Assembly (NCBI RefSeq): GCF_051020955.1
Contig: NW_027476111.1
Span: forward strand, 124,001 to 188,000
Length of the DNA stretch: 64,000 nt
Direction: 5' to 3'
DNA from: Megalopta genalis
Lineage: Eukaryota > Arthropoda > Insecta > Hymenoptera > Halictidae
Shown here in pieces: positions 52,402-63,071 of this stretch. The notes beneath the pieces were generated by a model that saw only the letters and a program-made list of their open reading frames with translations, ran no database searches and was not told the origin of the DNA. Each line of letters opens with the position of its first letter. Positions within the stretch are counted from its first letter, which is position 1. The translations under genes and the position numbers were made by a program.

Positions 52402-53244
52402 TTTTAAAAAAAGAATTAAACAAAGAGGGGACAAAAACAGTGTAAGAGAGTGTAGGTGTGTGATATGGTCAGGAGGATCGCCGGGAGAAGGGGCACCGGC
52501 AGCCCGTCCTGGACCCCCCCGATGTCCGAGCGTCCCTACAATCCGGTGGCCTCGTCGGTTCCCCCCCCGCTCCCCGCAGCAGGGTACCCGTCCGGACGCC
52601 ACTCGGCACTACTACGAGAAGCGGGATTTAGCGTAATCGCCCTACCACTGTGCAGGGCTGCCTCCCAACTGGCTGGGATGGGTTCGGGCCCCCCTACTAA
52701 TGGCGGCCCGGCAGTGCCCACCGGTGTTAACCGCTGTACCCTCCAGATAGGGGGCGCACACGGACACGAGGAAGTCCCCTCAGGACCCCCGATCATTCCC
52801 TCCCCCGACGTTCACTGCACCGTACTCCCAGACAGCGACCCCTCGAACTCGGAGACTCATTCATATTCCGGTGTACCTATTGACCAGGTACCCGGACCAT
52901 TCATAACCCGCCAGGGCATTCCCGTTTATAGGTAGGCCCCCTTCATTCACGAGTGAACCCGTTTATAGGGTTACTCAATTCATCCACTGGCTCCCCGGAA
53001 AAAGGGGAAGGCCTCTCTTACACTCTCCCCGAGACAAAGGGTGCCCGGAAGCACGCGTAGAAAAGTGTGTGTATATGAAAGTGAGTGGTTGTGCCCGTCG
53101 ACAGCTACCACTATTGCTGCGTCATTCGAGAGCCTGAACCCCTTCGGCGAGAACAGCCGGTACCACGTGAAGGTGGGGAAGACTTGAACTGCAGAGGCTA
53201 TGGCCAAAAGACCTTAGTTACGCATGACAGTCCCTTATCCGACC
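52402..53244 (-). other. Family B 5'UTR (843 bp)
   Basis: Leader between the element 5' end and the ORF1 ATG. It contains CCCGTTTATAGG twice on the + strand (near 52921 and 52959). I see no conserved coding frame and no promoter box that I can name with confidence. Confidence 0.6.
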
Positions 53245-53284
53245 GACATAACCTTGACATAACCTTGACATAACCTTGACATAA

Positions 53285-53286
<2 letters not shown>
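53245..53286. repeat. Telomere-like repeat tract between B and A12
   Basis: GACAT, three units, then AACC (42 bp). Left end is in family B phase, right end in family A phase. Confidence 0.93.
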
Positions 53287-53349
<63 letters not shown>

Positions 53350-53861
53350 TACGTGGAGGAAATCTGCTCGCCAGACACCCCCACCCCGCCCGGGGGAGCG
53401 GGACGAGGGTAGTGTGGGGATCGACCCACTAAAACCTCCACGGCGACCTGAGGACGCAGGACCGATCGCTGGCGATTCAACGGGGGGAGCCACGGGAACT
53501 CTTGAAGAACACTACCGCGGCTCCCCCTCGCCTGGCCGGCCATCAGGATGGTAACGATGGCCGGCCGCGTCCCGGGGGAGATATAATCCTCCCCCCGAAA
53601 TCCATTTAAATTCGGCGGCGCGAGGGGTCGCACCCCGCACCGCCCCGACACGGCGACCGCGCGATAGGTGACCAGGGCCCCCGCCCTGATCACAGCGGCC
53701 GCCGGGGGGACGACGAGTATACTGGAGGAGGATTACAGTTAACCTTCGCCTCCCTCAGGCGACTCGTCATCCCCCACTCACAACAGGGGACATCCTCCTC
53801 TGTTGGCGGGCGGCGGGCAATGAAACCAGCATATTCTGGTACACCCGCCGCCCGCCTACTC

Positions 53862-56800
53862 TCAGCTGCCCGGGGTTTCTCGGCGTGGGCGCGCACGCCT
53901 TCCGCGGGCACGTCGGGCGGGATCTGTAAGCTCCCGATCCCGCTCGGCAGCCTCCTTCCGCGACATAACCTCCTCGCAGAAAGAGATTGCTGCCGCCCAC
54001 TTCCCCGGGCTCTCCAGCATGGCCCCAACTAGGCCGGAGAGTGCGAGGTCGTGGCCGACTTCTCGTTTTAGGACTCGGCGCAGCGCTGAAAAGGCGGGAC
54101 ATTCCTCCAGCGTATGCTGCGCCGAGTCTTCCTCCGCGCCACAATGGTGGCACACCGTCGTCGCTTCCCGCCCGATGCGACACAGGTAGACACCGAAGCA
54201 GCCATGCCCGGTGAACACCTGCGTCGCTCGGTAGGAGAGCCTGCCATGCCGTCTCTCCCGCCACGAGGTGAAGTGCGGCAGGAGAGCCCCGGGGACGCGC
54301 TCGCCGGCGTGGGAGCAAAGCTCGGCACGCCATCTGGCGAGCGCTAGTCGCCGGGCCTGGAGCTCGAAGCCCTCGACCGTCTCACGCTCCGGCGGGGCCC
54401 CTCGAGCACGGCTGGCGATGCTAGTGCGCCTATAAACATAGGCGCGCACCGCCGCTTGAAGCTCGAAGGGAAGTTCTCCCGCCAGAGCAAGCGCCGCCAC
54501 GGTAGACGTAGTGCGGTAACCTCTTATGAGGCGGATGGCCATCCGCCTCTGCAGCCGGCGCAACAACAGCGTGTTGCGCCGGCTGGTCATCACGTACGGC
54601 GCCCATATTGGGGCACCGTATAAGGCCATAGACCGCACCACGCCCAGGTATAGGCGGCGCACCAAATCTCCCGGTCCCCCGAGGTTGGGCAGCAGGCGGC
54701 CCAAAGAGGCCGCCGCCTTTTCGACCCGGGGGACGAGACGGTCGAGATGCGCATCGAAGCTCCAGCGGCTGTCGAGGATCAGCCCGAGATATTTCAACTC
54801 GGACTTCACCTCGACGCAGGCTTCTCCAACCCGGATCCACGATCTGGCCGGTGGCCGAGACCGAGGCCGTCCGTGGAACCAGACAGCCTCGGCCTTCTCC
54901 GGGGCTATTTTCAGCCCCAGATCGCGGATCCTCGCGACGACGGCTGCCACCGCAACCTCTGCTCGTCGGATGGTCCTCTCGAAGGTACTCCCGACGGCGA
55001 CCACCAACGTGTCGTCCGCGTAGCAGACGAGGGTGGCACCGTCGGGCAGGGAGGCCTTCTCCAGGACCGCGTTGTAACCCAGGTCCCACAGGAGCGGTCC
55101 TAAAACGGACCCCTGCGGGACCCCGCGGTCCACTTCCCTCCGTATCATCCCGCACCGGCCCGGGTATTCAACCCACCTGTCCCGCAGGTAGGCCCCGATA
55201 ACCCGCCTCAGATAGGGAGGCACCTGGTGATCGACGAGGGCCTCCCTAATGGCGGACCAGGGCAGGGTGTTGAACGCATTGACGATGTCAATGGACACCG
55301 CCAAGCACACCCCGCCCCTTGCCAAGGCATTGTCCGAGAGGGACTTGAGGCGGTCGATTGCGTCGACCGTCGATCGCCCCTCCCGGAAGCCAAACTGGCA
55401 GTCCGCCAGATCTGGGCCGTCGCGGGACAGGTGTCTGGAGAGGCGGGCAACAATGATCTTCTCGAAGATCTTGCCCGCCTCATCCAGGAGACAAATGGGC
55501 CGGTACGCGGAGGGAGAATCCCCCGGCCTCCCATCCCTCCTCAAGAGGACCATCCGACTTTCTCTCCATAGGTCGGGGAACGTCCCCGACCTCAGGAGCC
55601 CAGAGTAGAGGCTCCTCAGCCTCTCCCCCAGGACGCTCGCGGCGAGCAACCAGACCCGGCCGGGGATACCGTCCGGCCCCGGGGCGGTATTCTTGCCCCG
55701 GAGCCATTTGACGACCCCGGCCATCTCCTCCGGCGCGACCTCAAGATCCGGGGACCACTCATGTTCCTCTGCCTCAGGGACGGGCCGGGACGCCTCCACG
55801 CTAACGGGGAATAAAGCGTCCACGACCCGCCCGAGCAGCCCCGGATCCAGGCTCTCCGTCACGGGGGGCGCCCAGGGGCGTAATCGTCCCAATGCCATCT
55901 TGTATGGGCGCCCCCACGGGTCTCGGTTCAGAGAGCCGAGGAGATCGCGCCAGGCCTGGTCCTTCGCTCGCCTGATGGCCAGCTGCAGGGCCACCACCTT
56001 CTCCCGATATCGCCCGTACAGCTGGGCAGCCAGCACGTCGTCCGTACGTCGTCGTCGACGGGCGCGAGCGAACTGGCGTCGCGCGCGGACGCACTCGATG
56101 CGTAATTCCGCTATCGCGCGCGACCACCAGTACACCGCCTTCCTCGGGAAGACCCTGGCCCGGGGCATGGCGACGTCGCAAATCGACGTCATTGCGCGCC
56201 GGAACCAATGGGCCTCCCCATTCCCGTCGACTGGCCCGGGCGGTGTTGCTGGCCAGGCCACGACGTGGGCCGCCGCCATCAGAGCGTCCTGGTCGAGGCG
56301 CTTCAGCGCCCACCGCGGCTGAGGCGAACCGTCATCGGCGGGGCGACGACGGGGTGTCGATGTTGGGGCGGCGGAGAGGTCGAGAACTATGTATCTATGG
56401 TCAGACAACGTCTCGACCCCTTCCGCCACCCTCCAGCCCGTAATACGGCGCGCGGCCGGGGGCGTTGCCCACGAAAGGTCAACGATGGACCCCCCGTTAT
56501 GCCGCACGCACGTATGGACCGAGCCCGTGTTCAGGAGACGGAGCTCCAGTCCCGCCGCCCAATCCAGCACCTCCCGGCCCCTCGAATCAGTCCCGGGGGA
56601 ACCCCAAGCCGTGGCCTTGGCATTAAAGTCCCCCAGGACCAGCACCGGACGGGGATGGCAGCGGGAGACGCATCTCCCTACCCCGTCCAGATACTGCTCA
56701 AACTCTTCGAGGGACCACCTTGGAGGTGCGTATATCGCCACAACCGCGGTGCCGCCCCAATCGACGGCCACGTATCCCAGGCCGCGCTCGATAAGCGAGC

Positions 56801-57005
56801 ACGGCGGGGACCCCGGCCTCCCAGCCCAAATAATCGCGGCGGAGCCAATCGAGTCCCCCATCCAGTGTGGATGTTTGGGGACCCTGTGCGGCTCCGCCAC
56901 GACTGCCAACCCGGCACCCAGCTCGGCCAGGCATTGAAACAGGAGATCCTGCGCTCTGGCCGAGCAGTTGAGGTTAACTTGTATTATCGGGCCCGGGGGC
57001 CCCAT
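53862..57005 (-). CDS. Family A ORF2: endonuclease-reverse transcriptase, copy A12
   Basis: Complete 1047 codons, catalytic residues intact. Changes specific to this copy: R29L, T304I, Y312F, K490R, V561L. TAATG start at 57005. With its intact ORF1 and long tail this is a good candidate for a recent, autonomous insertion. Confidence 0.95.
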   Translation of the reverse strand: MGPPGPIIQVNLNCSARAQDLLFQCLAELGAGLAVVAEPHRVPKHPHWMGDSIGSAAIIWAGRPGSPPCSLIERGLGYVAVDWGGTAVVAIYAPPRWSLEEFEQYLDGVGRCVSRCHPRPVLVLGDFNAKATAWGSPGTDSRGREVLDWAAGLELRLLNTGSVHTCVRHNGGSIVDLSWATPPAARRITGWRVAEGVETLSDHRYIVLDLSAAPTSTPRRRPADDGSPQPRWALKRLDQDALMAAAHVVAWPATPPGPVDGNGEAHWFRRAMTSICDVAMPRARVFPRKAVYWWSRAIAELRIECVRARRQFARARRRRRTDDVLAAQLYGRYREKVVALQLAIRRAKDQAWRDLLGSLNRDPWGRPYKMALGRLRPWAPPVTESLDPGLLGRVVDALFPVSVEASRPVPEAEEHEWSPDLEVAPEEMAGVVKWLRGKNTAPGPDGIPGRVWLLAASVLGERLRSLYSGLLRSGTFPDLWRESRMVLLRRDGRPGDSPSAYRPICLLDEAGKIFEKIIVARLSRHLSRDGPDLADCQFGFREGRSTVDAIDRLKSLSDNALARGGVCLAVSIDIVNAFNTLPWSAIREALVDHQVPPYLRRVIGAYLRDRWVEYPGRCGMIRREVDRGVPQGSVLGPLLWDLGYNAVLEKASLPDGATLVCYADDTLVVAVGSTFERTIRRAEVAVAAVVARIRDLGLKIAPEKAEAVWFHGRPRSRPPARSWIRVGEACVEVKSELKYLGLILDSRWSFDAHLDRLVPRVEKAAASLGRLLPNLGGPGDLVRRLYLGVVRSMALYGAPIWAPYVMTSRRNTLLLRRLQRRMAIRLIRGYRTTSTVAALALAGELPFELQAAVRAYVYRRTSIASRARGAPPERETVEGFELQARRLALARWRAELCSHAGERVPGALLPHFTSWRERRHGRLSYRATQVFTGHGCFGVYLCRIGREATTVCHHCGAEEDSAQHTLEECPAFSALRRVLKREVGHDLALSGLVGAMLESPGKWAAAISFCEEVMSRKEAAERDRELTDPARRARGRRARPRRETPGS

Positions 57006-59200
57006 TACACAGCCGTGTCCATCGCCGTCACGGCCGCGGATGCGGTGGCGTCAGGGACATTAGTGGCCCCATTCGTCCCCGCGGGTGCGGCGGTAGCATC
57101 AGGCGGTGCCGCCTTTTCGTTGCTGGCCACGGTGGTCGCTGCCTTGGCCATCGTGGTTTCCTTCCCTTTTTTATTGAATCTGGCAGACGACCTTTGGCCG
57201 CCTACCTTGCCTCGCCCCGCACTGACAGGACACGCCCGGCCGCCGAGACGGTGACCAGAAGGCCTGCCCGCGCCCGCACAAAGCGGACAATTGGGCGTGG
57301 CCGTACAGGCTGCCACCTTATGGTCCCGACTGCCGCATCTATAGCAGCAGTCGGACCTATCCTCGGCAGAAGTGCACCGCTGACTGGTGTGGCCAACATC
57401 AAGGCAACGGTAACACTGCAGAGGCCGGGCACTCAGGGCCTCCACGGCTGCATGGGTCCAGCCGACGGTTATCCGGCCCGCGACAGCAACCTTGCGAGCG
57501 GCCGCGGCAGGACATCGGACCCAGAGGGTGCCCAATCCCGAGGGGGAAGACCGGATTTCGCCGGTATTGATGTCCCCCTCGCTGCACCCGCCCACGCGGG
57601 CAACAGCCGCAACGACCTCCGCCGGCGTGGTCGAATCGACCAGGCCGCGCACCCTAAGGTCAGCTTTTTTGACCGGACGCGCGACCTTTACGCCGGTGCC
57701 TTCCAGCGCTTCCGCCACTTTTGTGGCGAGGACGGTGGCCTTGGCGGCTCCATCGGTGCCAGGGACCTCCAAAATTAACCCCCCAGTCACCGCCCTTCGC
57801 GGCCTCAGCGAGGCGATGCCAATTTCTGCCAGGTCCACCTTGGACCTGGCAGTGGCCATCGCCTGCGCGTAAGTAATGTCCACGCCAGACGGAACCGTTA
57901 TGGTAACCGCTGCTGTGCGTGGCGGTCGCGGAGGCAGGGGTGTCTTCCTGGGGGCCGCCGGGACCACCCGTCCTTTTTTATTATTCGCCGCCGCAGTGGC
58001 CTTGGCAGCCGCCTTTTTAGCCTTGCGGCCAACCACCTGGGACCACGCCTCCTGGGGCGGAGGCGCGGCAGAGGGTAGCGCCGATTCTGCTCGCGGTCGA
58101 GCGGGCTCCGTCTGGGCCGCTATAGCCGCCCCAGCTTTCCCACCTTTCTTCTTCTTCTTCGTCTTCCGCCCCACCCTGTCCGAAGACTGTGAGGGGACGG
58201 ACGGCCCAGGTGCCACCGATCGCAGGGCCGAGTCCGTTCGCGGCGCGAGCTCCCTCCTGAATGACGCCAATTTGGCGTCTATCAGGGCGCTTATCTGCGC
58301 CAGAAAATCTGCGGGCGCAGTCGCATGTGGGGGCGAGGACTTTTCTTGCCCGGAGCGTTGGCAGTCCCGGGCGGCGACGATCGGCGGCGGTACTGAGCCC
58401 TCTCCCGGGCGCGGCGGCGGAGGCATTGCGGCAGCAGCCGTACTCGCCTCCACCACCTGCCGGAGCCGAGCCACCTCCGCCCGCAGCTCCGTCATTTGCC
58501 CCCTGAGGACGGCATTCTCTGCCTCCAGGGCACGCGTGGCGTCGGTAGCCGACCTAACCGCAAGCTCGGACACCCCCACCCTGCCGTTTAAGGCGGCCAC
58601 CCTTAGGGCGCGGGCCAAATTGCCCTTCAGCCCCTTTGACACGCCGGAGATCCTGGCCACTTCATCCAGGCTCTCCAATATAGCGGCCGCGACATCCCGC
58701 GTTGGACGGTTGCGGAAATTTTCCGCTATATCCGTCTCGTCCGGGAGCGGGACGCTCGACCGCGATGGTCTCGGCACGGGGGCTCCCGGGTCGAATATCG
58801 CCGCCACCTCCCTTGCCTCGGCCTCCAACTGCGAAGCCTCGGCCAGCCTAAGTTTGGCCTCTGCGAGGCCAACATATTCGCCGGTCGTCGGCGGCCGTCC
58901 TCTTTTCCTCGCTGACGACGAGCCCGGGACACTCTGCGATGAGTGGTGGGAGGAGACAGAGAAATCTGACTCCTCCCCCTCATCGCACTCACCAAGGCCC
59001 GCTGCGGTCCTCTTTTTGCCGCGTGTCGCCGAATGCCTCCGCGACACCGGCTCTGTGCATCTTTTGAGGCGCACGATAGGCCCGCGCACCTCCACCTCAC
59101 GCTCGTTTCCCCCCTCCCCGGTTGTTTGTGAAAAAGTAGACTCCATACTTAATCCCACGAGTGTGGTCGGAAAGGAGGTCACCCCGGGTAGAGCCGCCAT
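57005..59200 (-). CDS. Family A ORF1: gag-like zinc-knuckle protein, copy A12
   Basis: Complete 731 aa, almost identical to A10 over its N-terminal half. Differences include S271P, A500E and A530V. C-terminal part follows the A3/A7/A9 type (CLDVGHTSQRC knuckle; KVGGQRSSARFNKKGKE). Start ATG at 59200. Confidence 0.93.
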   Translation of the reverse strand: MAALPGVTSFPTTLVGLSMESTFSQTTGEGGNEREVEVRGPIVRLKRCTEPVSRRHSATRGKKRTAAGLGECDEGEESDFSVSSHHSSQSVPGSSSARKRGRPPTTGEYVGLAEAKLRLAEASQLEAEAREVAAIFDPGAPVPRPSRSSVPLPDETDIAENFRNRPTRDVAAAILESLDEVARISGVSKGLKGNLARALRVAALNGRVGVSELAVRSATDATRALEAENAVLRGQMTELRAEVARLRQVVEASTAAAAMPPPPRPGEGSVPPPIVAARDCQRSGQEKSSPPHATAPADFLAQISALIDAKLASFRRELAPRTDSALRSVAPGPSVPSQSSDRVGRKTKKKKKGGKAGAAIAAQTEPARPRAESALPSAAPPPQEAWSQVVGRKAKKAAAKATAAANNKKGRVVPAAPRKTPLPPRPPRTAAVTITVPSGVDITYAQAMATARSKVDLAEIGIASLRPRRAVTGGLILEVPGTDGAAKATVLATKVAEALEGTGVKVARPVKKADLRVRGLVDSTTPAEVVAAVARVGGCSEGDINTGEIRSSPSGLGTLWVRCPAAAARKVAVAGRITVGWTHAAVEALSARPLQCYRCLDVGHTSQRCTSAEDRSDCCYRCGSRDHKVAACTATPNCPLCAGAGRPSGHRLGGRACPVSAGRGKVGGQRSSARFNKKGKETTMAKAATTVASNEKAAPPDATAAPAGTNGATNVPDATASAAVTAMDTAV

Positions 59201-59571
59201 ACCCGGGGAAGGCTAATACGCCCGGGGGGTCGCCAGGTACCCCGGGGTTGTCCGCTAACGATTGGTGCACCCACCAACCATAGCTGGCGCTTACTCCAGC
59301 TACGCCCTCTTCACCGCGCAACACTGCTTGGGGCTAGGGATTTTTTAGAGAGGTTGTCATCCTCGCGGCCCGGCCGGTTAAGGCAAGACCCCCGTTCCTG
59401 TAAAACATGACCACAGGTTTACGGTATGTGTCCGACTTTAGTTGGCCCCTCACCTCAAGCCACTCCGGCATGGTAGAACCTGCCAGGGAATAAATTCCCC
59501 GCCGGCACAGCCTTGAGGATCATTAGGGCACGAAGCCCCCCCACCACGACAAGGTAGCGGACACGGGGGGG

Positions 59572-59720
59572 AACCTTGACATAACCTTGACATAACCTTG
59601 ACATAACCTTGACATAACCTTGACATAACCTTGACATAACCTTGACATAACCTTGACATAACCTTGACATAACCTTGACATAACCTTGACATAACCTTGA
59701 CATAACCTTGACATAACCTT
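59572..59720. repeat. Telomere-like repeat tract between A12 and A13, longest in window
   Basis: Thirteen perfect units plus AACCTT (149 bp). Its right end joins the interior of the A13 3'UTR rather than a poly(T) run. Confidence 0.95.
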
Positions 59721-62700
59721 CACGGCGACCTGAGGACGCAGGACCGATCGCTGGCGATTCAACGGGGGGAGCCACGGGAACTCTTGAAGAACACTACCGC
59801 GGCTCCCCCTCGCCTGGCCGGCCATCAGGATGGTAACGATGGCCGGCCGCGTCCCGGGGGGGAATAAAATAAATCCTCCCCCCTAAAATCCATTTAAATT
59901 CGGCGGTGCGAGAGGTCGCACCCCGCACCGCCCCGACACGGCGACCGCGCGATAGGTGACCAGGGCCCCCGCCCTGATCACAGCGGCCGCCGGGGGGACG
60001 ACGAGTATATTGGAGGAGGATTACAGTTAACCTTCGCCTCCCTCAGGCGACTCGTCATCCCCCACTCACAACAGGGGACATCCTCCTCTGTTGGCGGGCG
60101 GCGGGCAATGAAACCAGCATATTCTGGTACACCCGCCGCCCGCCTACTCTCAGCTGCCCGGGGTTTCTCGGCGCGGGCGCGCACGCCGTCCCCGGGCACG
60201 TCGGGCGGGATCTGTAAGCTCCCGATCCCGCTCGGCAGCCTCCTTCCGCGACATAACCTCCTCGCAGAAAGAGATTGCTGCCGCCCACTTCCCCGGGCCC
60301 TCCAGCATGGCCCCAACTAGGCTGGAGAGTGCGAGGTCGCGGCCGACTTCTCGTTTTAGGACTCGGCGCAGCGCTGAAAAGGCGGGACATTCCTCCAGCG
60401 TGTGCTGCGCCGAGTCTTCCTCCGCGCCACAATGGTGGCACACCGTCGTCGCTTCCCGCCCGATGCGACACAGGTAGACACCGAAGCAGCCATGCCCGGT
60501 GAACACCTGCGTCGCTCGGTAGGAGAGCCTGCCATGCCGTCTCTCCCGCCACGAGGTGAAGTGCGGCAGGAGAGCCCCGGGGACGCGCTCGCCGGCGTGG
60601 GACCGAAGCTCGGCACGCCATCTGGCGAGCGCTAGTCGCCGGGCCTGGAGCTCGAAGCCCTCGACCGTCTCTCGCTCCGGCGGGGCCCCTCGAGCACGGC
60701 TGGCGATACTAGTGCGCCTATAAACATAGGCGCGCACCGCCGCCTGAAGCTCGAAGGGAAGTTCTCCCGCCAGAGCAAGCGCCGCCACGGTAGACGTGGT
60801 GCGGTATCCTCTTATGAGGCGGATGGCCATCCGCCTCTGCAGCCGGCGCAACAACACCGTGTTCCGCCGGCTGGTCATCACGTACGGCGCCCATATTGGG
60901 GCACCGTATAAGGCCATAGACCGCACCACGCCCAGGTATAGGCGGCGCACCAAATCTCCCGGTCCCCCGAGGTTGGGCAGCAGGCGGCCCAAAGAGGCCG
61001 CAGCCTTTTCGACTCGGGGGACGAGACGGTCGAGATGCGCATCGAAGCTCCAGCGGCTGTCGAGGATCAGTCCGAGATATTTCAACTCGGACTTCACCTC
61101 GACGCAGGCTTCTCCAACCCGGATCCACGATCTGGCCGGTGGCCGAGACCGAGGCCGTCCGTGAAACCAGACAGCCTCGGCCTTCTCCGGGGCTATTTTC
61201 AGCCCCAGATCGCGGATCCTCGCGACGACGGCTGCCACCGCAACCTCTGCTCGTCGGATGGTCCTCTCGAAGGTACTCCCGACGGCGACCACCAACGTGT
61301 CGTCCGCGTAGCAGACGAGGGTGGCACCGTCGGGCAGGGAGGCCTTTTCCAGGACCGCGTTGTAACCCAGGTCCCACAGGAGCGGTCCTAAAACGGACCC
61401 CTGCGGGACCCCGCGGTCCACTTCCCTCCGTATCATCCCGTACCGGCCCGGGTATTCGACCCACCTGTCCCGCAGGTAGGCTCCGATCACCCGCCTTAGA
61501 TATGGAGGCACCTGGTGATCGACGAGGGCCTCCCTAATGGCGGACCAGGGCAGGGTGTTGAACGCATTGACGATGTCAATGGACACCGCCAAGCACACCC
61601 CGCCCCTTGCCACGGCATTGTCCGAGAGGGACTTGAGACGCTCGATAGCGTCGACCGTCGATCGCCCCTCCCGGAAGCCAAACTGGCAGTCCGCTAGATC
61701 GGGGCCGTCGCGGGACAGGTGTCTGGAGAGGCGGGCAACGATGATCTTCTCGAAGATCTTGCCCGCCTCATCCAGGAGACAAATGGGCCGGTACGCGGAG
61801 GGAGAATCCCCCGGCCTCCCATCCTTCCTCAAGAGGACCATCCGACTTTCTCTCCATAGGTCGGGGAACGTCCCCGACCTCAGGAGCCCAGAGTAGAGGC
61901 TCCTCAGCCTCTCCCCCAGGACGCTCGCGGCGAGCAGCCAGACCCGGCCGGGGATACCGTCCGGCCCCGGGGCGGTATTCTTGCCCCGGAGCCATTTGAC
62001 GACCCCGGCCATCTCCTCCGGCGCGACCTCAAGATCCGGGGACCACTCATGTTCCTCTGGCTCAGGGACAGGCCGGGACGCCTCCCCGCTAACGGGGAAT
62101 AAAGCGCCCACGACCCGCCCGAGCAGCCCCGGATCCAGGCTCTCCGACACGGGCGGCGCCCAGGGACGCAATCGTCCCAATGCCATCTTGTATGGGCGCC
62201 CCCACGGATCTCGGTTTAGAGAGCCGAGGAGATCGCGCAAGGCCTGGTCCTTCGCTCGCCTGATGGCCAGCTGCAGGGCGACCACCTTCTCCCGATATCG
62301 CCCGTACAGCTGGGCAGCCAGAACGTCGTCCGTACGTCGTCGTCGACGGGCGCGAGCGTACTGGCGTCGCGCGCGGACGCACTCGGTGCGTAACTCCGCT
62401 ATCGCGCGCGACCACCAGTACACCGCCTTCCTCGGGAAGACCCTGGCCCGGGGCATGGCTACGTCGCAAATGGACGTCATTGCGCCACGGAACCAATGGG
62501 CCTCCCCATTCCCGTCGACTGGCCCGGCCGGTGTTGCTGGCCAGGCCACGACGCGGGCCGCCGCCATCAGAGCGTCCTGGTCGAGGCGCTTCAGCGCCCA
62601 CCGCGGCTGAGGCGAACCTTCATCGGCGGGGCGACGACGGGGTGTCGATGGTGGGGCGGCGGAGAGGTCGAGAACTATGTATCTGTGGTCAGACAACGTC

Positions 62701-62979
62701 TCGACCCCTTCCGCCACCCTCCACCCCGTAATACGGCGCGCGGCCTGGGGCGTTGCCCACGAAAGGTCAACGATGGACCCCCCGTTATGCCGCACGCACG
62801 TATGGACCGAGCCCGTGTTCAGGAGACGGAGCTCCAGTCCCGCCGCCCAATCCAGCACCTCCCGGCCCCTCGAATCAGTCCCGGGGGAACCCCAAGCCGT
62901 GGCCTTGGCATTAAAGTCCCCCAGGACCAGCACCGGACGGGGATGGCAGCGGGAGACGCATCTCCCTACCCCGTCCAGA
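59721..62979 (-). mobile_element. Family A copy A13: truncated at both ends
   Basis: 3.26 kb on minus. The 5' end stops in the endonuclease coding region at 62979 (CCAGA then AACC). The 3' end also is incomplete: about 85 bp of terminal 3'UTR and the poly(A) are missing and CACGGCGACC at 59721 is fused straight to the repeat. The 3'UTR remainder is 59721-60149 and still has the 11-bp and 13-bp stems. Loss of the 3' end is not expected from target-primed insertion. Confidence 0.93.
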
Positions 62980-63056
62980 AACCTTGACATAACCTTGACA
63001 TAACCTTGACATAACCTTGACATAACCTTGACATAACCTTGACATAACCTTGACAT
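60150..63056 (-). pseudogene. Family A ORF2, copy A13: N-terminally truncated, fused to a repeat-encoded leader
   Basis: Open frame of 968 codons. About 26 N-terminal residues (MSRLCQGYVKV twice, then MSRF) are read from the 11-bp repeat, followed in frame by ORF2 from L106. Lost: N11 and E38 of the endonuclease; kept: GDFNAK, SDH, all RT motifs and the CCHC. Own changes: W352L, C897R. Confidence 0.85.
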
Positions 63057-63071
63057 AACCTTGACATAACC
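62980..63071. repeat. Telomere-like repeat tract between A13 and A14
   Basis: Eight units plus AACC (92 bp). On minus it encodes the leader of the A13 fusion frame. Confidence 0.95.

Larger units (their letters stand above)
45822..53244 (-). mobile_element. Family B non-LTR retrotransposon (R1 clade), full length
   Basis: 7.4-kb element on minus, unrelated at the nucleotide level to family A but with the same type of ORFs. Order on the sense strand: 5' end GGTCGGATAAGG at 53244, 5'UTR to 52402, ORF1 52401-49762, 368-bp inter-ORF gap, ORF2 49393-46331, 3'UTR 46330-45847, poly(A) of about 25. The sense 5' flank ends TTATGTC and the 3' flank begins (A)TGTCAAGG, a 4-5 bp (A)TGTC duplication within the same 11-bp repeat. 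Both ORFs are open, so it is young. Confidence 0.93.
53287..59571 (-). mobile_element. Family A retrotransposon copy A12, full length and apparently intact
   Basis: 6.29 kb on minus: 5'UTR 59201-59571, ORF1 59200-57005, ORF2 57005-53862, 3'UTR 53861-53345, poly(A) of 58 (53287-53344 on +), the longest terminal tail in the window. The 3' terminus reads CGTAAAATTAAA, so it lacks the tail-border AATAAA seen in the other copies. Confidence 0.95.

Noticed and set aside
52402..52602. Upstream extension of B ORF1 to a GTG at 52602
   Set aside because: GTG is not a usual eukaryotic start, and the added 67 residues look like translated leader sequence before a good ATG.
53091..53215. tRNA-like or pol III box sequences at the B 5' end
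   Set aside because: AGTTCAAGTCTT on the sense strand resembles a B box, but the upstream A-box-like stretch is too close and no cloverleaf can be folded.
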